From assembly GCA_018066065.1 (NCBI GenBank), contig JAGHSC010000255.1:1-14361 (forward strand): DNA of 14,361 nt. The letters run 5' to 3'. Positions 6,332 through 14,361 of the stretch are shown piece by piece. Position 1 is the first letter of the stretch; every line of letters begins with the position of its first letter. The position numbers and the translations under genes were made by a program. Under the pieces are notes generated by a model that did no database searches, had not been told where the DNA came from, and was given only the letters and a program-made list of their open reading frames with translations. This stretch comes from Candidatus Cryptobacteroides faecihippi (GTDB taxonomy: Bacteria > Bacteroidota > Bacteroidia > Bacteroidales > UBA932).

Positions 6332-6861
6332 TCTCCCTTCTCGATGACTTCAGAATAGACCTTTCCCCATTCGACGTAGGCCTTGACTCCTTCATCGATG
6401 GTACGCTTTACAGCTTCCGGCGAGATGTTCTTCACAAACTTGGCAGGGACTCCGGCCCAGAGTTCTCCCGGGCCGATGTGCGTCTTTCCAAGCACCAGGG
6501 CGTGGGCAGCGACAAGAGAGCCATCCTCAACGACAGCGCCGTCAAGGATTGTGGCCCCCATACCGACCAGGCAATGATTACCGATCGTTGCGGCATGGAT
6601 GGTGGCATTGTGGCCGAGCACAACGTCATTACCGATCCTGACCTTGCCGGCAGGGCCTTCCGAGACATGGATCACGGTGCAGTCCTGGACATTGACCCTG
6701 TCCCCGATCTCGATGGAATTGTCGTCGCCACGGATCACAGCCCCGTACCAGACGGTGCAGTTGTCTCCCATCCTGACATCTCCGAGGATGGCTGCCGTCT
6801 CAGCCACGAAACAATCTTTCCCAAGCTGAGGAGCCTTCCCGTTTACCTTGTGTACAATCAT
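6328..6861 (-). CDS. Gamma-carbonic-anhydrase-like hexapeptide protein (YrdA/PaaY type)
   Basis: Trimeric left-handed beta-helix protein of 177 residues, expected to be cytoplasmic since no signal peptide is seen. Hexapeptide repeats run from about residue 18 to 135 (for example ILGDVRMGDNCTVWYGAVIRG). The three zinc ligands of the gamma-class are present: His65 (CTVIH), and His84 and His89 (GHNATIH), with the five-residue spacing seen in Methanosarcina Cam. A short helical tail closes the fold. Many YrdA/PaaY relatives keep the metal site but show little or no CO2 hydration, so enzyme activity is uncertain; acyl-CoA-related roles are known for some. The gene follows GH3 after 12 nt and overlaps lrgA by ATGA. 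Confidence 0.93.
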   Translation of the reverse strand: MIVHKVNGKAPQLGKDCFVAETAAILGDVRMGDNCTVWYGAVIRGDDNSIEIGDRVNVQDCTVIHVSEGPAGKVRIGNDVVLGHNATIHAATIGNHCLVGMGATILDGAVVEDGSLVAAHALVLGKTHIGPGELWAGVPAKFVKNISPEAVKRTIDEGVKAYVEWGKVYSEVIEKGE

Positions 6862-6873
6862 TGCAAAACTATC

Positions 6874-9099
6874 TTATAACACGCTGAAGCTTGCTCTCCT
6901 GCCGGCAACGATGATGGACATCTCACCGCTTTCGAGGAATCTCTCGCCCTTGCCGTCAACATAGCTCAAGTCTCTCATTGCATCGATCTCGAATGTGAAT
7001 GTGCGGGATTCCCCGGCCTTGACAAGCTGCTTTTCGAAATGCCTGAGTTCCTTTTCCGGACGGACCACCCTTGAGCATGCTGGATCCTCTACGAACCAGA
7101 AGACCGTCTCCATGCCGTCCCTGCCGCTGGTGTTCGTCACCGTGACAGAAGCTGTCAAGCTGCCATCCTTTGCGACCGAATCGGAACTCAATGTGATGTC
7201 GCCGTATTCGAATGTGCTGTAGCTGAGGCCATAGCCAAAAGGATAGAGAGGTTCGACGGTACAGTCGAGATAGTACCCCATGGTTCCGTTACGCGCAGGA
7301 TGACGCCTGTTGTAGTAGATTGGAATCTGTCCAATGGTGTAAGGGAAAGTCGCGGCAAGTCTTCCAGATGGATTGATCCTTCCGGAGACGACACCGGCGG
7401 CAGGCTTGCCTCCAGCGATGCCCGGCTGCCACATCTCGACGACAGCCTCCGCATTGCAGACAGCATTCCTCAACTCAAGAGGCCTTCCGTTCACGAGAAG
7501 CAGCACAACCGGCTTTCCAGTGGCATGGAGAGCCTCGAGCAACTTCTGCTGAGGTGCAGGCAGGTCGATGAATGCACGGCTGGCACTCTCACCGCTCCAT
7601 GTGTTGGGTTCGCCAAGGCAGGCTATGACGACATCTGACTGTCTCGCGGCGGCGATTGCCTGCCTGAAGCCTTCTGCATTCTCGGAATCGAAGCCACAGC
7701 CGAAGCCATAGAGCAACTCCGCGCGCCCCGCATATTCAGAGGAAAAAGCATCCCAGATCGTGCACATCTCGTTGCCATGGCCATGTCCTGGCCAGCTTCC
7801 CATCATGTTGGTTCCGTCCTTTGCAAGCGGTCCCACGATGGCGATCTTCCTGACCTTGTCGCCAAGGGGAAGGATGGAGCCATTGTTCTGGAGGAGGACG
7901 ATTGTCTCATTGGCAGCTTCCTCGGCAGTCTTGATGTCCTCCGGATGGAGGAGGTTGCTTCCGTCTGGATATTCAGGTGCGTATGGATTCTCGAAGAGGC
8001 CAAGCTCGAACTTGAGCCTGAGCACGCGGGCAACGGCCTGGTCGACCGTCTTGATGCTGAGACGTCCTTCCTCGATGAGTTTCGGAAGCGACTCCGGATA
8101 AAGCATGTCACCCATGTCCATGTCGACTCCTGACTCGATGGCCATCAGCGAGGCTTCGTCATTATCCTTGGCAAAGCGCTGGGTGACAATCTGGGAAACA
8201 GATGCCCAGTCGGAGACCACCATTCCGTCGAAGCCCCACATTCCGCGGAGGATTCCATTGATCGTGATATTGTTGGACGAGCCGGGAATGCCATTGACAA
8301 GATTGAACGAGCTCATGAGAGTCTTCGCGCCAGCCTTGACGGCAGCCTCGTATGGAGGAAGATAGGTGTCCCAGAGAGTCTGGTCAGAGATGTCTGTCTG
8401 GACATAATCCCTGCCAGCCTCGGAAGCGCCATAGCCGACGAAATGCTTCAGGCATGAGGCTACATTGTTCTCACATGAGATGTCATCTCCCTGATACCCC
8501 TTGACTGCTGCGGCTGCGAAGACAGATGCAGCATAAGGATCTTCTCCATAGCCTTCCGCAATGCGTCCCCAGCGAGGATCGCGTGCGACATCGATCATTG
8601 GAGAGAAAGTCCAGTCGATTCCGGAAGACCTAGCCTCGCGGGCCGCGATGGCACAGCACTTACGGACCATCTCCGGATTCCATGAGCATGCCGCTGCAAG
8701 CGAGATCGGATAGATGGTCCTGTAGCCATGGATGACATCATAGCCGAAGATGATCGGAATCCCGAGACGGGTTTCCTCGATGGCTCTCTTCTGAAGGAGA
8801 TTGCGGCGCTCGGAGCCTTCACCGGTGTAGATGACGCTGCCGAGCAGAGGATTCAATGTTCTGGTAGCATCATTCTCCGTGATGATGTTGTTAGGGTTGT
8901 CATTGGCCCCTAGATGCCACTGGGTCAGCTGATAGGCCTTTTCCTCAAGTGTCATGCGCTTGAGGAGATCCTTCACCCTGCTTTCGACAGGAGCTGAAGG
9001 ATCCTTGTAGACAGGACTTGCATCGTTCCCCGAGCCAGAGTTGCAGGCAACTGCAAGCAGGAGAGATGCGACAGGCAGAATGATGTTTCTCAGATTCAT
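6874..9099 (-). CDS. bglX: Lipoprotein GH3 beta-glucosidase, BglX-like
   Basis: Retaining beta-glucosidase of 741 residues, close to the size of E. coli BglX, with a lipoprotein signal peptide ending LLLAVAC (Cys19). I chose the ATG at 9099, preceded directly by AAAGAG, over a TTG 12 nt further upstream because it gives a more typical signal peptide. The GH3 N-terminal TIM barrel shows IFGYDVIHGYRT, SPMIDVARDPRWGRIAEGYG, KHFVGYG (218) and the nucleophile Asp297 in GFDGMVVSDW. The C-terminal alpha/beta sandwich holds the candidate acid/base Glu504 in GEPNTWSGESASR. It is followed by NPSGRLAATFP and a fibronectin-III-like end domain. The neighbouring rhamnosidase, 15 nt upstream, suggests sequential trimming of rhamnose-capped glucosides, but cello-oligosaccharides or other beta-glucosides are equally possible substrates. 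The protein probably acts in the periplasm. Confidence 0.93.
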   Translation of the reverse strand: MNLRNIILPVASLLLAVACNSGSGNDASPVYKDPSAPVESRVKDLLKRMTLEEKAYQLTQWHLGANDNPNNIITENDATRTLNPLLGSVIYTGEGSERRNLLQKRAIEETRLGIPIIFGYDVIHGYRTIYPISLAAACSWNPEMVRKCCAIAAREARSSGIDWTFSPMIDVARDPRWGRIAEGYGEDPYAASVFAAAAVKGYQGDDISCENNVASCLKHFVGYGASEAGRDYVQTDISDQTLWDTYLPPYEAAVKAGAKTLMSSFNLVNGIPGSSNNITINGILRGMWGFDGMVVSDWASVSQIVTQRFAKDNDEASLMAIESGVDMDMGDMLYPESLPKLIEEGRLSIKTVDQAVARVLRLKFELGLFENPYAPEYPDGSNLLHPEDIKTAEEAANETIVLLQNNGSILPLGDKVRKIAIVGPLAKDGTNMMGSWPGHGHGNEMCTIWDAFSSEYAGRAELLYGFGCGFDSENAEGFRQAIAAARQSDVVIACLGEPNTWSGESASRAFIDLPAPQQKLLEALHATGKPVVLLLVNGRPLELRNAVCNAEAVVEMWQPGIAGGKPAAGVVSGRINPSGRLAATFPYTIGQIPIYYNRRHPARNGTMGYYLDCTVEPLYPFGYGLSYSTFEYGDITLSSDSVAKDGSLTASVTVTNTSGRDGMETVFWFVEDPACSRVVRPEKELRHFEKQLVKAGESRTFTFEIDAMRDLSYVDGKGERFLESGEMSIIVAGRRASFSVL

Positions 9100-9114
9100 C
9101 TCTTTAATCAAAAA

Positions 9115-11907
9115 CTATTCAGCAACGATATGATAGGTTCCGGAAGGAAGCACGCTGTAGGTGTTGCCGGAAACGACCTTCTTCTCGAGGGAAGCAGCGG
9201 CTCCGTTGACGGTGACACTCTTGCCTTCAGGAATATTCACAAGTCCATCAGCTCCTGCAGGGATAACGATGTCCCAGACGATGGCATTGCCTTCCTTCTT
9301 CCATGAAGATGAGGTCATGCCGTACCTTGTGTCGATGGAAGCCTTTGCCCACTCGAGCTGCTCCATGTGCTGAGGGTGGAAGAGGATGGTCTTGAATCCA
9401 GGGTTCTCCGCTACAGGTCTGAGACCAGCCACATCCTCGAGGATCCATGACTCATAACCGCCCTGCATAGGATGATTGTGCGAACCGTGAGGATTTGTCG
9501 AAGTCCAGCTCTGCACAGGGAGAGACTCCCACAGAGTGGAGACCTTGAGGGAATCGACCATCACGCCGAATGAATCCTCACCCTTCTTGGTGAAGAGCTT
9601 GAATGCATCGGAAGCGGCACCGTTTCTGGCAAGCTCGCTGCCGATCCTTGAAAGGCCGAAGACTCCGACATCAAGGAACTTATGGCCTGTGTTGATGTCG
9701 AACATGACTGCCTGGGTGGCATCGTAGCGATGCTCTTCAGGAACGAGGCCGAGCTCGAGAGCCATCGCATTGGCTGTCTGGCCGCCGAAAGAGCACTTGA
9801 GCGGGTTGTAGAACTTGGCGATGATTGCCTTGCGTACGTGCTCATACTGCTGCTCGAACCACTTGAGATCCTCGTCCTTGCCGAGAAGCCTGGCTGTCTG
9901 GACCATGATGCCGAGGTCAAGGAGGTGGAACGCGGTCGATGAGAACTCGACAGGGGTGTTGTTGTGCTGGTGGTTGCTGTAGGTAGGGCACCAGTCGCTG
10001 AGGCCTTCGTAGACGATTCCGTCAACGGCGGTGTCGGCGATGTGGCGTACCCAGATGCTCATCATGTCGTAGTAGTCCTCAAGGATGAGCTTGTTGCCAT
10101 AGTAGACATAGAGATGCCAAGGGAGCTGGACAACTGCGGTTCCCCAGTCAGGTGATGCGACTCCACAGAGACGCCTTCCAGGAGCGATCATGAATGGAAC
10201 TCCGACTTCCTTGTCTGCATTGTAGAACACATTGTTGTAGTACTTGTGGTGAAGGGTGTTGACAAGCCTGACATCCGAGGTGGTCCTGATGTCGTCAAGG
10301 TACTTCACCCAGAAGTTGTTCATCTGGAAGTTCATGTTTGCGGCACGGTCGTAGGCATGGGTGTCACCGAGCCATCCGCACTTCTCTCTCTGGTTGCAGT
10401 CGACAGGAAGGCCGACAAAGGCATTGATGAATGTCCTGCAGGCGATGTCGTGGAGGTAGTTGATCTGATGGTCAGAGCACTCGAAAGATCCGATGGTTTC
10501 AACGTCGGTGTGGACCGGAGCACGCTTGATCCAGTCAAGGGTAGGTTCAGCATCGGAGCCTTCGATGGTAAGCTCGACATACCTCATTCCATGGTAGGTG
10601 AAGACAGGCATCCAGGTCTCGAGGCCCTTTCCTGCAAAGGTGTAGGCATCCTGCTGGTAGCCGACATGCTCGACGCCGGTGGAAGCGACATCGATTTCCT
10701 TGCTGTCGCTGAAGATTTCCTCGGAGCCTCTTGTCTGAAGGCGGACTCCCTTAGGGAGAGAAGCCGAGAAGACGACCTCGGAAGTGAGGTTGGTGCCGAA
10801 ATCATAGACCCAGACGTTGCCAGGCTTTGATGAGCGCCACATCTTGTCTGCCTTCTCAGGGGCACCTGCAAGCATTGGAGGGAGTTCCTGGGCTACCATC
10901 CTTCCAGGGATGATGCCGTTTATCACGCCGGTCACGTTGCCGTTTTCGTCGTAGGACGGAGCAGCCGAACTGCCGTTCTCTACCCTCACTGCGTTGTGCC
11001 ATGAGCTGTCATCGAACGAGGCCTCACACCATCCATCGATGGCGAGGGTTGCATCATACTCATCGCCCTGGTAGACATTGGAGCTGACAAGCGGGCCGTC
11101 CATCCACTTCCATGAAGTGTCTGTTCCGAGCATCTCGACCTTGCCGTTTGAATATTCAATCCTCATCTGGCAGCGAAGGATAGGGTTGCCATAGGAGAAT
11201 GCAGGGGTCCAGACCTTGCTCTGGTTGTACCAGCCTGCTCCGAGCATGACACCGATGCAGTTGTTTCCGTTGACGAGAAGAGAAGTGACGTCGAATGCGC
11301 TGTAGAGGGCCTTCTTGTCATAGTCCGTCTGTGCAGGGTCGAGGACACGGTTTGGCTCCACGGCCTTTCCGTTGAGGAAGAGCTCGGAGCAGCCGAGTCC
11401 ACAGAGATAGATCACCGCCCTGCGTACCTTGCTCTTGCTGAGAGTGTAGGTCTTGCGGAAGTATGGGAATGGACCATCCCCGGTCTTGCCCGTTGCGATC
11501 CAGGATGCATCCCATGAATTGTCGATCGACTTGGTAAATGTTGCAGGCTTGCTCCATGAGGACGCCTGGCCATTGCCATCCCAGACACGCACCTTCCAGA
11601 AGTACTGCTTTCCATCCTCGAGGACAACAGACTCCGGAAGAGTGATGTCAAGCTGGTCCTGGGAGGCCACCTTGCCTGATTTCCAGACATTTCCGTTGCA
11701 GCTGGCAGTCGAGCCGATCCAAAGCTCGTAGGCTGTCTGGCAAGCGCCGTTGACAGTCGATGAAAGCTTCCAGCTGAAGCTGATGTTGCTGACTGCAACA
11801 GGATCCTTCATGTCGTTGCAAGTAAGCGACACAGGGGTAACTGCGGGCTTTGCTGCGGCAGCACTCATGCAGACAAGCATCAGCAAAGCAATGAGAGTTC
11901 GTTTCAT
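9115..11907 (-). CDS. Exported GH78 alpha-L-rhamnosidase
   Basis: Inverting alpha-L-rhamnosidase of 930 residues that removes terminal rhamnose from pectin side chains, flavonoid glycosides or similar compounds. The ATG at 11907 starts a clear signal peptidase I leader (MKRTLIALLMLVCMSAAAA); a longer frame begins inside pyrF and would bury this leader, so I rejected it. Order: FN3-like N-terminal domain (about 20-130), rhamnosidase N domain (GLGCSELFLNGKAVEPNRVL at about 170), concanavalin-like domain, (alpha/alpha)6 barrel, and C-terminal beta domain. The motif DCNQREKCGWLGD gives Asp503, Glu508, Trp512 and Asp515, matching the spacing of Asp567, Glu572, Trp576 and Asp579 in Bacillus RhaB. 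Glu794 in STLWESL is the candidate general base. It follows pyrF by 46 nt, with no convincing promoter in between, and precedes GH3 by 15 nt. Confidence 0.93.
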   Translation of the reverse strand: MKRTLIALLMLVCMSAAAAKPAVTPVSLTCNDMKDPVAVSNISFSWKLSSTVNGACQTAYELWIGSTASCNGNVWKSGKVASQDQLDITLPESVVLEDGKQYFWKVRVWDGNGQASSWSKPATFTKSIDNSWDASWIATGKTGDGPFPYFRKTYTLSKSKVRRAVIYLCGLGCSELFLNGKAVEPNRVLDPAQTDYDKKALYSAFDVTSLLVNGNNCIGVMLGAGWYNQSKVWTPAFSYGNPILRCQMRIEYSNGKVEMLGTDTSWKWMDGPLVSSNVYQGDEYDATLAIDGWCEASFDDSSWHNAVRVENGSSAAPSYDENGNVTGVINGIIPGRMVAQELPPMLAGAPEKADKMWRSSKPGNVWVYDFGTNLTSEVVFSASLPKGVRLQTRGSEEIFSDSKEIDVASTGVEHVGYQQDAYTFAGKGLETWMPVFTYHGMRYVELTIEGSDAEPTLDWIKRAPVHTDVETIGSFECSDHQINYLHDIACRTFINAFVGLPVDCNQREKCGWLGDTHAYDRAANMNFQMNNFWVKYLDDIRTTSDVRLVNTLHHKYYNNVFYNADKEVGVPFMIAPGRRLCGVASPDWGTAVVQLPWHLYVYYGNKLILEDYYDMMSIWVRHIADTAVDGIVYEGLSDWCPTYSNHQHNNTPVEFSSTAFHLLDLGIMVQTARLLGKDEDLKWFEQQYEHVRKAIIAKFYNPLKCSFGGQTANAMALELGLVPEEHRYDATQAVMFDINTGHKFLDVGVFGLSRIGSELARNGAASDAFKLFTKKGEDSFGVMVDSLKVSTLWESLPVQSWTSTNPHGSHNHPMQGGYESWILEDVAGLRPVAENPGFKTILFHPQHMEQLEWAKASIDTRYGMTSSSWKKEGNAIVWDIVIPAGADGLVNIPEGKSVTVNGAAASLEKKVVSGNTYSVLPSGTYHIVAE

Positions 11908-11953
11908 GTGATTGGGTATTAAGTCTTTGTGTGAATATTCAAATGCGAAGTTC

Positions 11954-12757
11954 CTAGAAGGCGGCAGTCTTTGCAGCTGATTCAGCCGCAGCCTGGGCAA
12001 AGTCCTCGCCTGCTGAAGCGTAAAGGACGCCGCGGGACGAGTTGATCAGCAGTCCGCCAAGGTCATTGGCTCCGTTGGCCATCACCTCCTCAGCGCTTCC
12101 GCCCTGTGCGCCCACGCCAGGGACAAGGAAGAAGTTGTCAGGACAGAACTGCCTGATTTCCTTGAGCTTGTCAGCCTTGGTGGCACCGACGACGAACATC
12201 ATGTTCTCGGGAGTGGAGATGGACATCATCTTCTCCATCACAACCTGGTAGTGAGGCTTCTCCTCCTTGACGGCCGTCTGGAAGTCGACGGATGAAGGGT
12301 TGGACGAGAGAGCGACGACGATTGCATAGCGGCCTGGATAGGCCAGGAAAGGAGTCACAGTCTCGGATCCCATGTAAGGAGAGATCGTGACGGCATCGAA
12401 GTCGAATGTCTCGAAGAGGCTCTTGGCGTACATCTTGGCAGTGTTGCCGATGTCTCCCCTCTTTGCGTCGGCGATCAGGAACTGCTCCGGATGGTTTGCA
12501 CGGAGATAGTCCACAGTCTTGTCCAGGATGGACATTCCCTCAAGTCCGAGGCACTCGTAGAACGCAAGGTTCGGCTTGTAGGCGACGCAATGGTCTGAAG
12601 TTGCATCGATGATGCGCTTGTTGAATTCAAGGACAGCATCAGCCATGCTTCTGCCTGCCTTGACACACTCAGGGATCTTGGCATAGTCCGTGTCGAGGCC
12701 GACGCAGAGCATCGTGCCCTTGGCCTTCATCTGAAGGAAGAGTTCTTCTCTAGTCAT
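11954..12757 (-). CDS. pyrF: Orotidine-5'-phosphate decarboxylase
   Basis: Last step of de novo UMP synthesis: orotidine 5'-phosphate to UMP plus CO2, in the cytoplasm. The 267-residue product has the length of the type 2 (longer) PyrF subfamily. The catalytic block is IADAKRGDIGNTAKMY with the Asp97/Lys99/Asp102 (DxKxxD) charge network. Phosphate-binding loops are LVPGVGAQGG (211-220) and NSSRGVLYAS (239-248). I chose the ATG at 12757 because the protein then starts at the family position (MTREELFLQMK); a longer frame begins within the upstream gene. Its first 8 nt overlap the end of the dipeptidase gene, which implies coupled translation. There is no terminator after it, so transcription may run on into the rhamnosidase gene. 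Confidence 0.96.
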   Translation of the reverse strand: MTREELFLQMKAKGTMLCVGLDTDYAKIPECVKAGRSMADAVLEFNKRIIDATSDHCVAYKPNLAFYECLGLEGMSILDKTVDYLRANHPEQFLIADAKRGDIGNTAKMYAKSLFETFDFDAVTISPYMGSETVTPFLAYPGRYAIVVALSSNPSSVDFQTAVKEEKPHYQVVMEKMMSISTPENMMFVVGATKADKLKEIRQFCPDNFFLVPGVGAQGGSAEEVMANGANDLGGLLINSSRGVLYASAGEDFAQAAAESAAKTAAF

Positions 12758-14114
12758 AATATTCGTAGAATTTTGAAATCGATTCCATGCCAGCATGGAA
12801 CTGGCAGATAAGGTAACTTTCGTTCGGTGAATGGATTGTGTCCCTCTCCAGGCCGAAGCCCATCAGGAGCGGATCCACACCGAGGATCTTCTGCATGTCG
12901 GCGAGGACAGCGATGCTGCCACCTCCGCGGCTTGGTACAGGCTCGATGCCATAGACCTCGGTCATGGCCTTCGAAGCAGCCTGGAATGCAGAAGAAGAGA
13001 TAGGGATGAGGAAACCTTCGCCGCCTTCACACGGCTTGACCTCGATCCTGCAGTAGGCAGGAGCGATCTTCTCGAGATGCTCCTTGAAACGTCTTGTGAT
13101 GACTGCGCTTTCCTGGTTCGGGACAAGGCGCATGGAAATCTTTGCATGGGCCACGGAAGGAAGCACGGTCTTCGCACCTTCTCCGATGTAGCCTCCCCAG
13201 ATGCCGCAGACATCAAGGCAAGGCCTGATGCCGATCCTCTCGAGCGGCGAATATCCACTCTCGCCCCTAAGTTCCTGAACTCCAAGGGATTCCTTGAATT
13301 CATCCAAGTCGAAAGGAACCCTTGCGAGCTGAGCCCTGTCTTCGGCTGACAGCTCGACGACATCGTCATAGAAGCCGGGTATGGTGACCCTGCCGTCCTT
13401 GTCGATGAGGATGGAGATAATGTCGCAGAGGGTCTGGATAGGGTTGGCGACCGCACCGCCGTAATGACCTGAATGAAGGTCATGGTCGGGGCCGGTGAGA
13501 GTACCCTCGAGATAGGCAAGTCCGCGCATTCCGCAATTGATGGAAGGGACCTTCTCCGAAATCATGGTCGTGTCGGAGACAAGGATCACATCTGCGCCAA
13601 GCCATTCCTTGTGGTCGCGTACCCAGTCGGCAAGCGATGGGCTTCCGCTCTCTTCCTCGCCCTCGCAGATGAACTTCACGTTATGGTGAAGCTTTCCCGA
13701 GCGAAGCTGGTACTCGAAGACCTTGATGTGCATGAACAGCTGGCCCTTGTCGTCGTTGGCGCCCCTGCAGTAGATTGCATCGCGGCCGGTTGCATCCTTG
13801 CGGATCTCCGGCTCGAACGGGTCCGAGACCCATTTCTCGAGCGGCTCCGGCGGCTGGACATCATAGTGGCCATAGATCATGACTGTCTTCCACTCAGGGT
13901 TGACGATCTTCTGGCCGAAGACCACCGGGTTACCCTTGCTCGGATAGACTCCGGCCTCGTCGGCTCCGGCCTCGAGAAGAAGCTCCTTGAGTCTTTCCGC
14001 ACAGCGAATCATGTCAGGCTTATGCTCCTGCCTGGCACTGATGGATGGGATCCTGAGCAATGAATACAGTTCCTCGAGGAACCGTCCTTCGTTTTCCTGA
14101 ATGTAGGCTTTCAT
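12750..14114 (-). CDS. M20-family metallo-dipeptidase (CNDP/ArgE-DapE superfamily)
   Basis: Cytoplasmic dinuclear-zinc dipeptidase of 454 residues, the normal length for carnosinase-like M20 enzymes. Metal and catalytic residues by motif: His83 and Asp85 in IYGHYDVQPPEP, Asp121 in RGANDDKG, the pair Glu154-Glu155 (base and ligand) in CEGEEESGS, Asp181 in VSDTTMIS, and His428 in DTIHSPNE. His214 in HDLHSGHYGG lies in the dimer/lid domain. The peptide specificity cannot be deduced. I prefer the ATG at 14114, which gives the family-like MKAYIQENEGRFL start and lies 8 nt after clpX. A GTG at 14126 would overlap the clpX stop as GTGA and add four residues. The 3' end overlaps pyrF by 8 nt. Confidence 0.94.
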   Translation of the reverse strand: MKAYIQENEGRFLEELYSLLRIPSISARQEHKPDMIRCAERLKELLLEAGADEAGVYPSKGNPVVFGQKIVNPEWKTVMIYGHYDVQPPEPLEKWVSDPFEPEIRKDATGRDAIYCRGANDDKGQLFMHIKVFEYQLRSGKLHHNVKFICEGEEESGSPSLADWVRDHKEWLGADVILVSDTTMISEKVPSINCGMRGLAYLEGTLTGPDHDLHSGHYGGAVANPIQTLCDIISILIDKDGRVTIPGFYDDVVELSAEDRAQLARVPFDLDEFKESLGVQELRGESGYSPLERIGIRPCLDVCGIWGGYIGEGAKTVLPSVAHAKISMRLVPNQESAVITRRFKEHLEKIAPAYCRIEVKPCEGGEGFLIPISSSAFQAASKAMTEVYGIEPVPSRGGGSIAVLADMQKILGVDPLLMGFGLERDTIHSPNESYLICQFHAGMESISKFYEYYD

Positions 14115-14122
14115 GGTTGATG

Positions 14123-14361
14123 TCACTGAATGTTGTCGGCCAGTCTCGCACTGGCATATTCAAGAGTGATTGTGAATGTCTTCTTCCTTGAGGAAGGGGC
14201 ATCGTACATCGCGTCGTCGAAGATCTTCTCGCAGATCGAGCGGAGTCCGCGGGCTCCGAGCTTGTTGGAGATGGCAGTGTCGACGATGAGTTCCTTGACT
14301 CCGTCGGCAAGCTTCAGCTGCATGCCGTCCATCTCGAAAAGCTTCTCGTACTGCTTAAGGA
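14123..14361 (-). CDS. clpX: ATP-dependent Clp protease ATPase subunit ClpX, C-terminal end
   Basis: ClpX is the hexameric AAA+ unfoldase that feeds substrates to ClpP. Only the last 78 codons or so are in the window; the gene continues past the right edge. The frame is open to the edge and reads LKQYEKLFEMDGMQLKL, followed by the small-domain sensor-2 motif LGARGLRSICEKIFDDAMYD, both characteristic of the ClpX C-terminus. The stop codon is followed closely by the dipeptidase gene (8 nt to its ATG, or a GTGA overlap). It anchors this part as conserved chromosomal housekeeping DNA rather than a mobile segment. Confidence 0.93.
   Translation of the reverse strand, partial: LKQYEKLFEMDGMQLKLADGVKELIVDTAISNKLGARGLRSICEKIFDDAMYDAPSSRKKTFTITLEYASARLADNIQ

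Noticed and set aside
6478..6879. A 133-codon open frame antisense to the gamma-carbonic-anhydrase gene
   Set aside because: It mirrors the regular hexapeptide-repeat coding sequence and has no independent start context or domain.
9097..9111. TTG start for the GH3 gene at 9111, 12 nt before the ATG
   Set aside because: The ATG at 9099 gives a more typical lipoprotein signal peptide and has AAAGAG directly before it.
11908..12000. Longer N-terminus for the rhamnosidase, starting inside pyrF
   Set aside because: It would place 31 non-hydrophobic residues before an evident signal peptide that begins at the ATG at 11907.
1..14361. Search for CRISPR arrays, insertion sequences, tRNA genes, phage or defence genes
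   Set aside because: No evenly spaced long direct repeats, transposase motifs, cloverleaf structures or phage/defence protein families were seen on either strand.

Overview
The window looks like a chromosomal segment of a gut- or rumen-type Bacteroidales bacterium. The reasons are its moderate GC coding DNA, the secreted and lipoprotein glycoside hydrolases, A-rich translation starts mostly without Shine-Dalgarno sequences, a promoter candidate of the Bacteroidetes -33/-7 type, and protein relatives that (from memory of the families) are typical of Bacteroidales. I could not search a database, so the genus is not assigned.

Layout. On the + strand are the 3' part of a sodium:amino-acid symporter of the AGCS family (1-912), a lipoprotein GH2 glycosidase (956-3691), a strong intrinsic terminator and a 61-nt imperfect hairpin (3704-3796), an AT-rich intergenic region with operator-like repeats and a promoter candidate (to 4106), and a XylR-type regulator (4107-5273). 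On the - strand, converging on the regulator with only 15 nt between stop codons, is a compact run read from the right edge: clpX (3' end), an M20 dipeptidase, pyrF, a GH78 alpha-L-rhamnosidase, a GH3 beta-glucosidase, a gamma-carbonic-anhydrase-like protein, lrgA and lrgB (5289-14361). Gaps in this run are 46 nt or less and several genes overlap.

How the genes may work together. GH78 and GH3 are adjacent exported enzymes that could remove rhamnose and then glucose from plant rhamnoglucosides. No SusC/SusD pair is in view, so this is not a classical polysaccharide utilisation locus within the window. The GH2 lipoprotein has its own terminator and the XylR-like regulator its own promoter region. 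The regulator is probably autoregulated through a near-perfect 34-bp inverted repeat lying on its promoter candidate. The carbonic-anhydrase-like gene, lrgA and lrgB are joined by two 4-nt ATGA overlaps and look like one translational unit.

The most interesting parts are the regulatory region 3736-4067 and the coupled gamma-CA/lrgA/lrgB cassette, in which the arginine-rich tail of LrgA is encoded by the Shine-Dalgarno sequence of lrgB. I found no tRNA, rRNA, CRISPR array, insertion sequence, phage gene or defence system.
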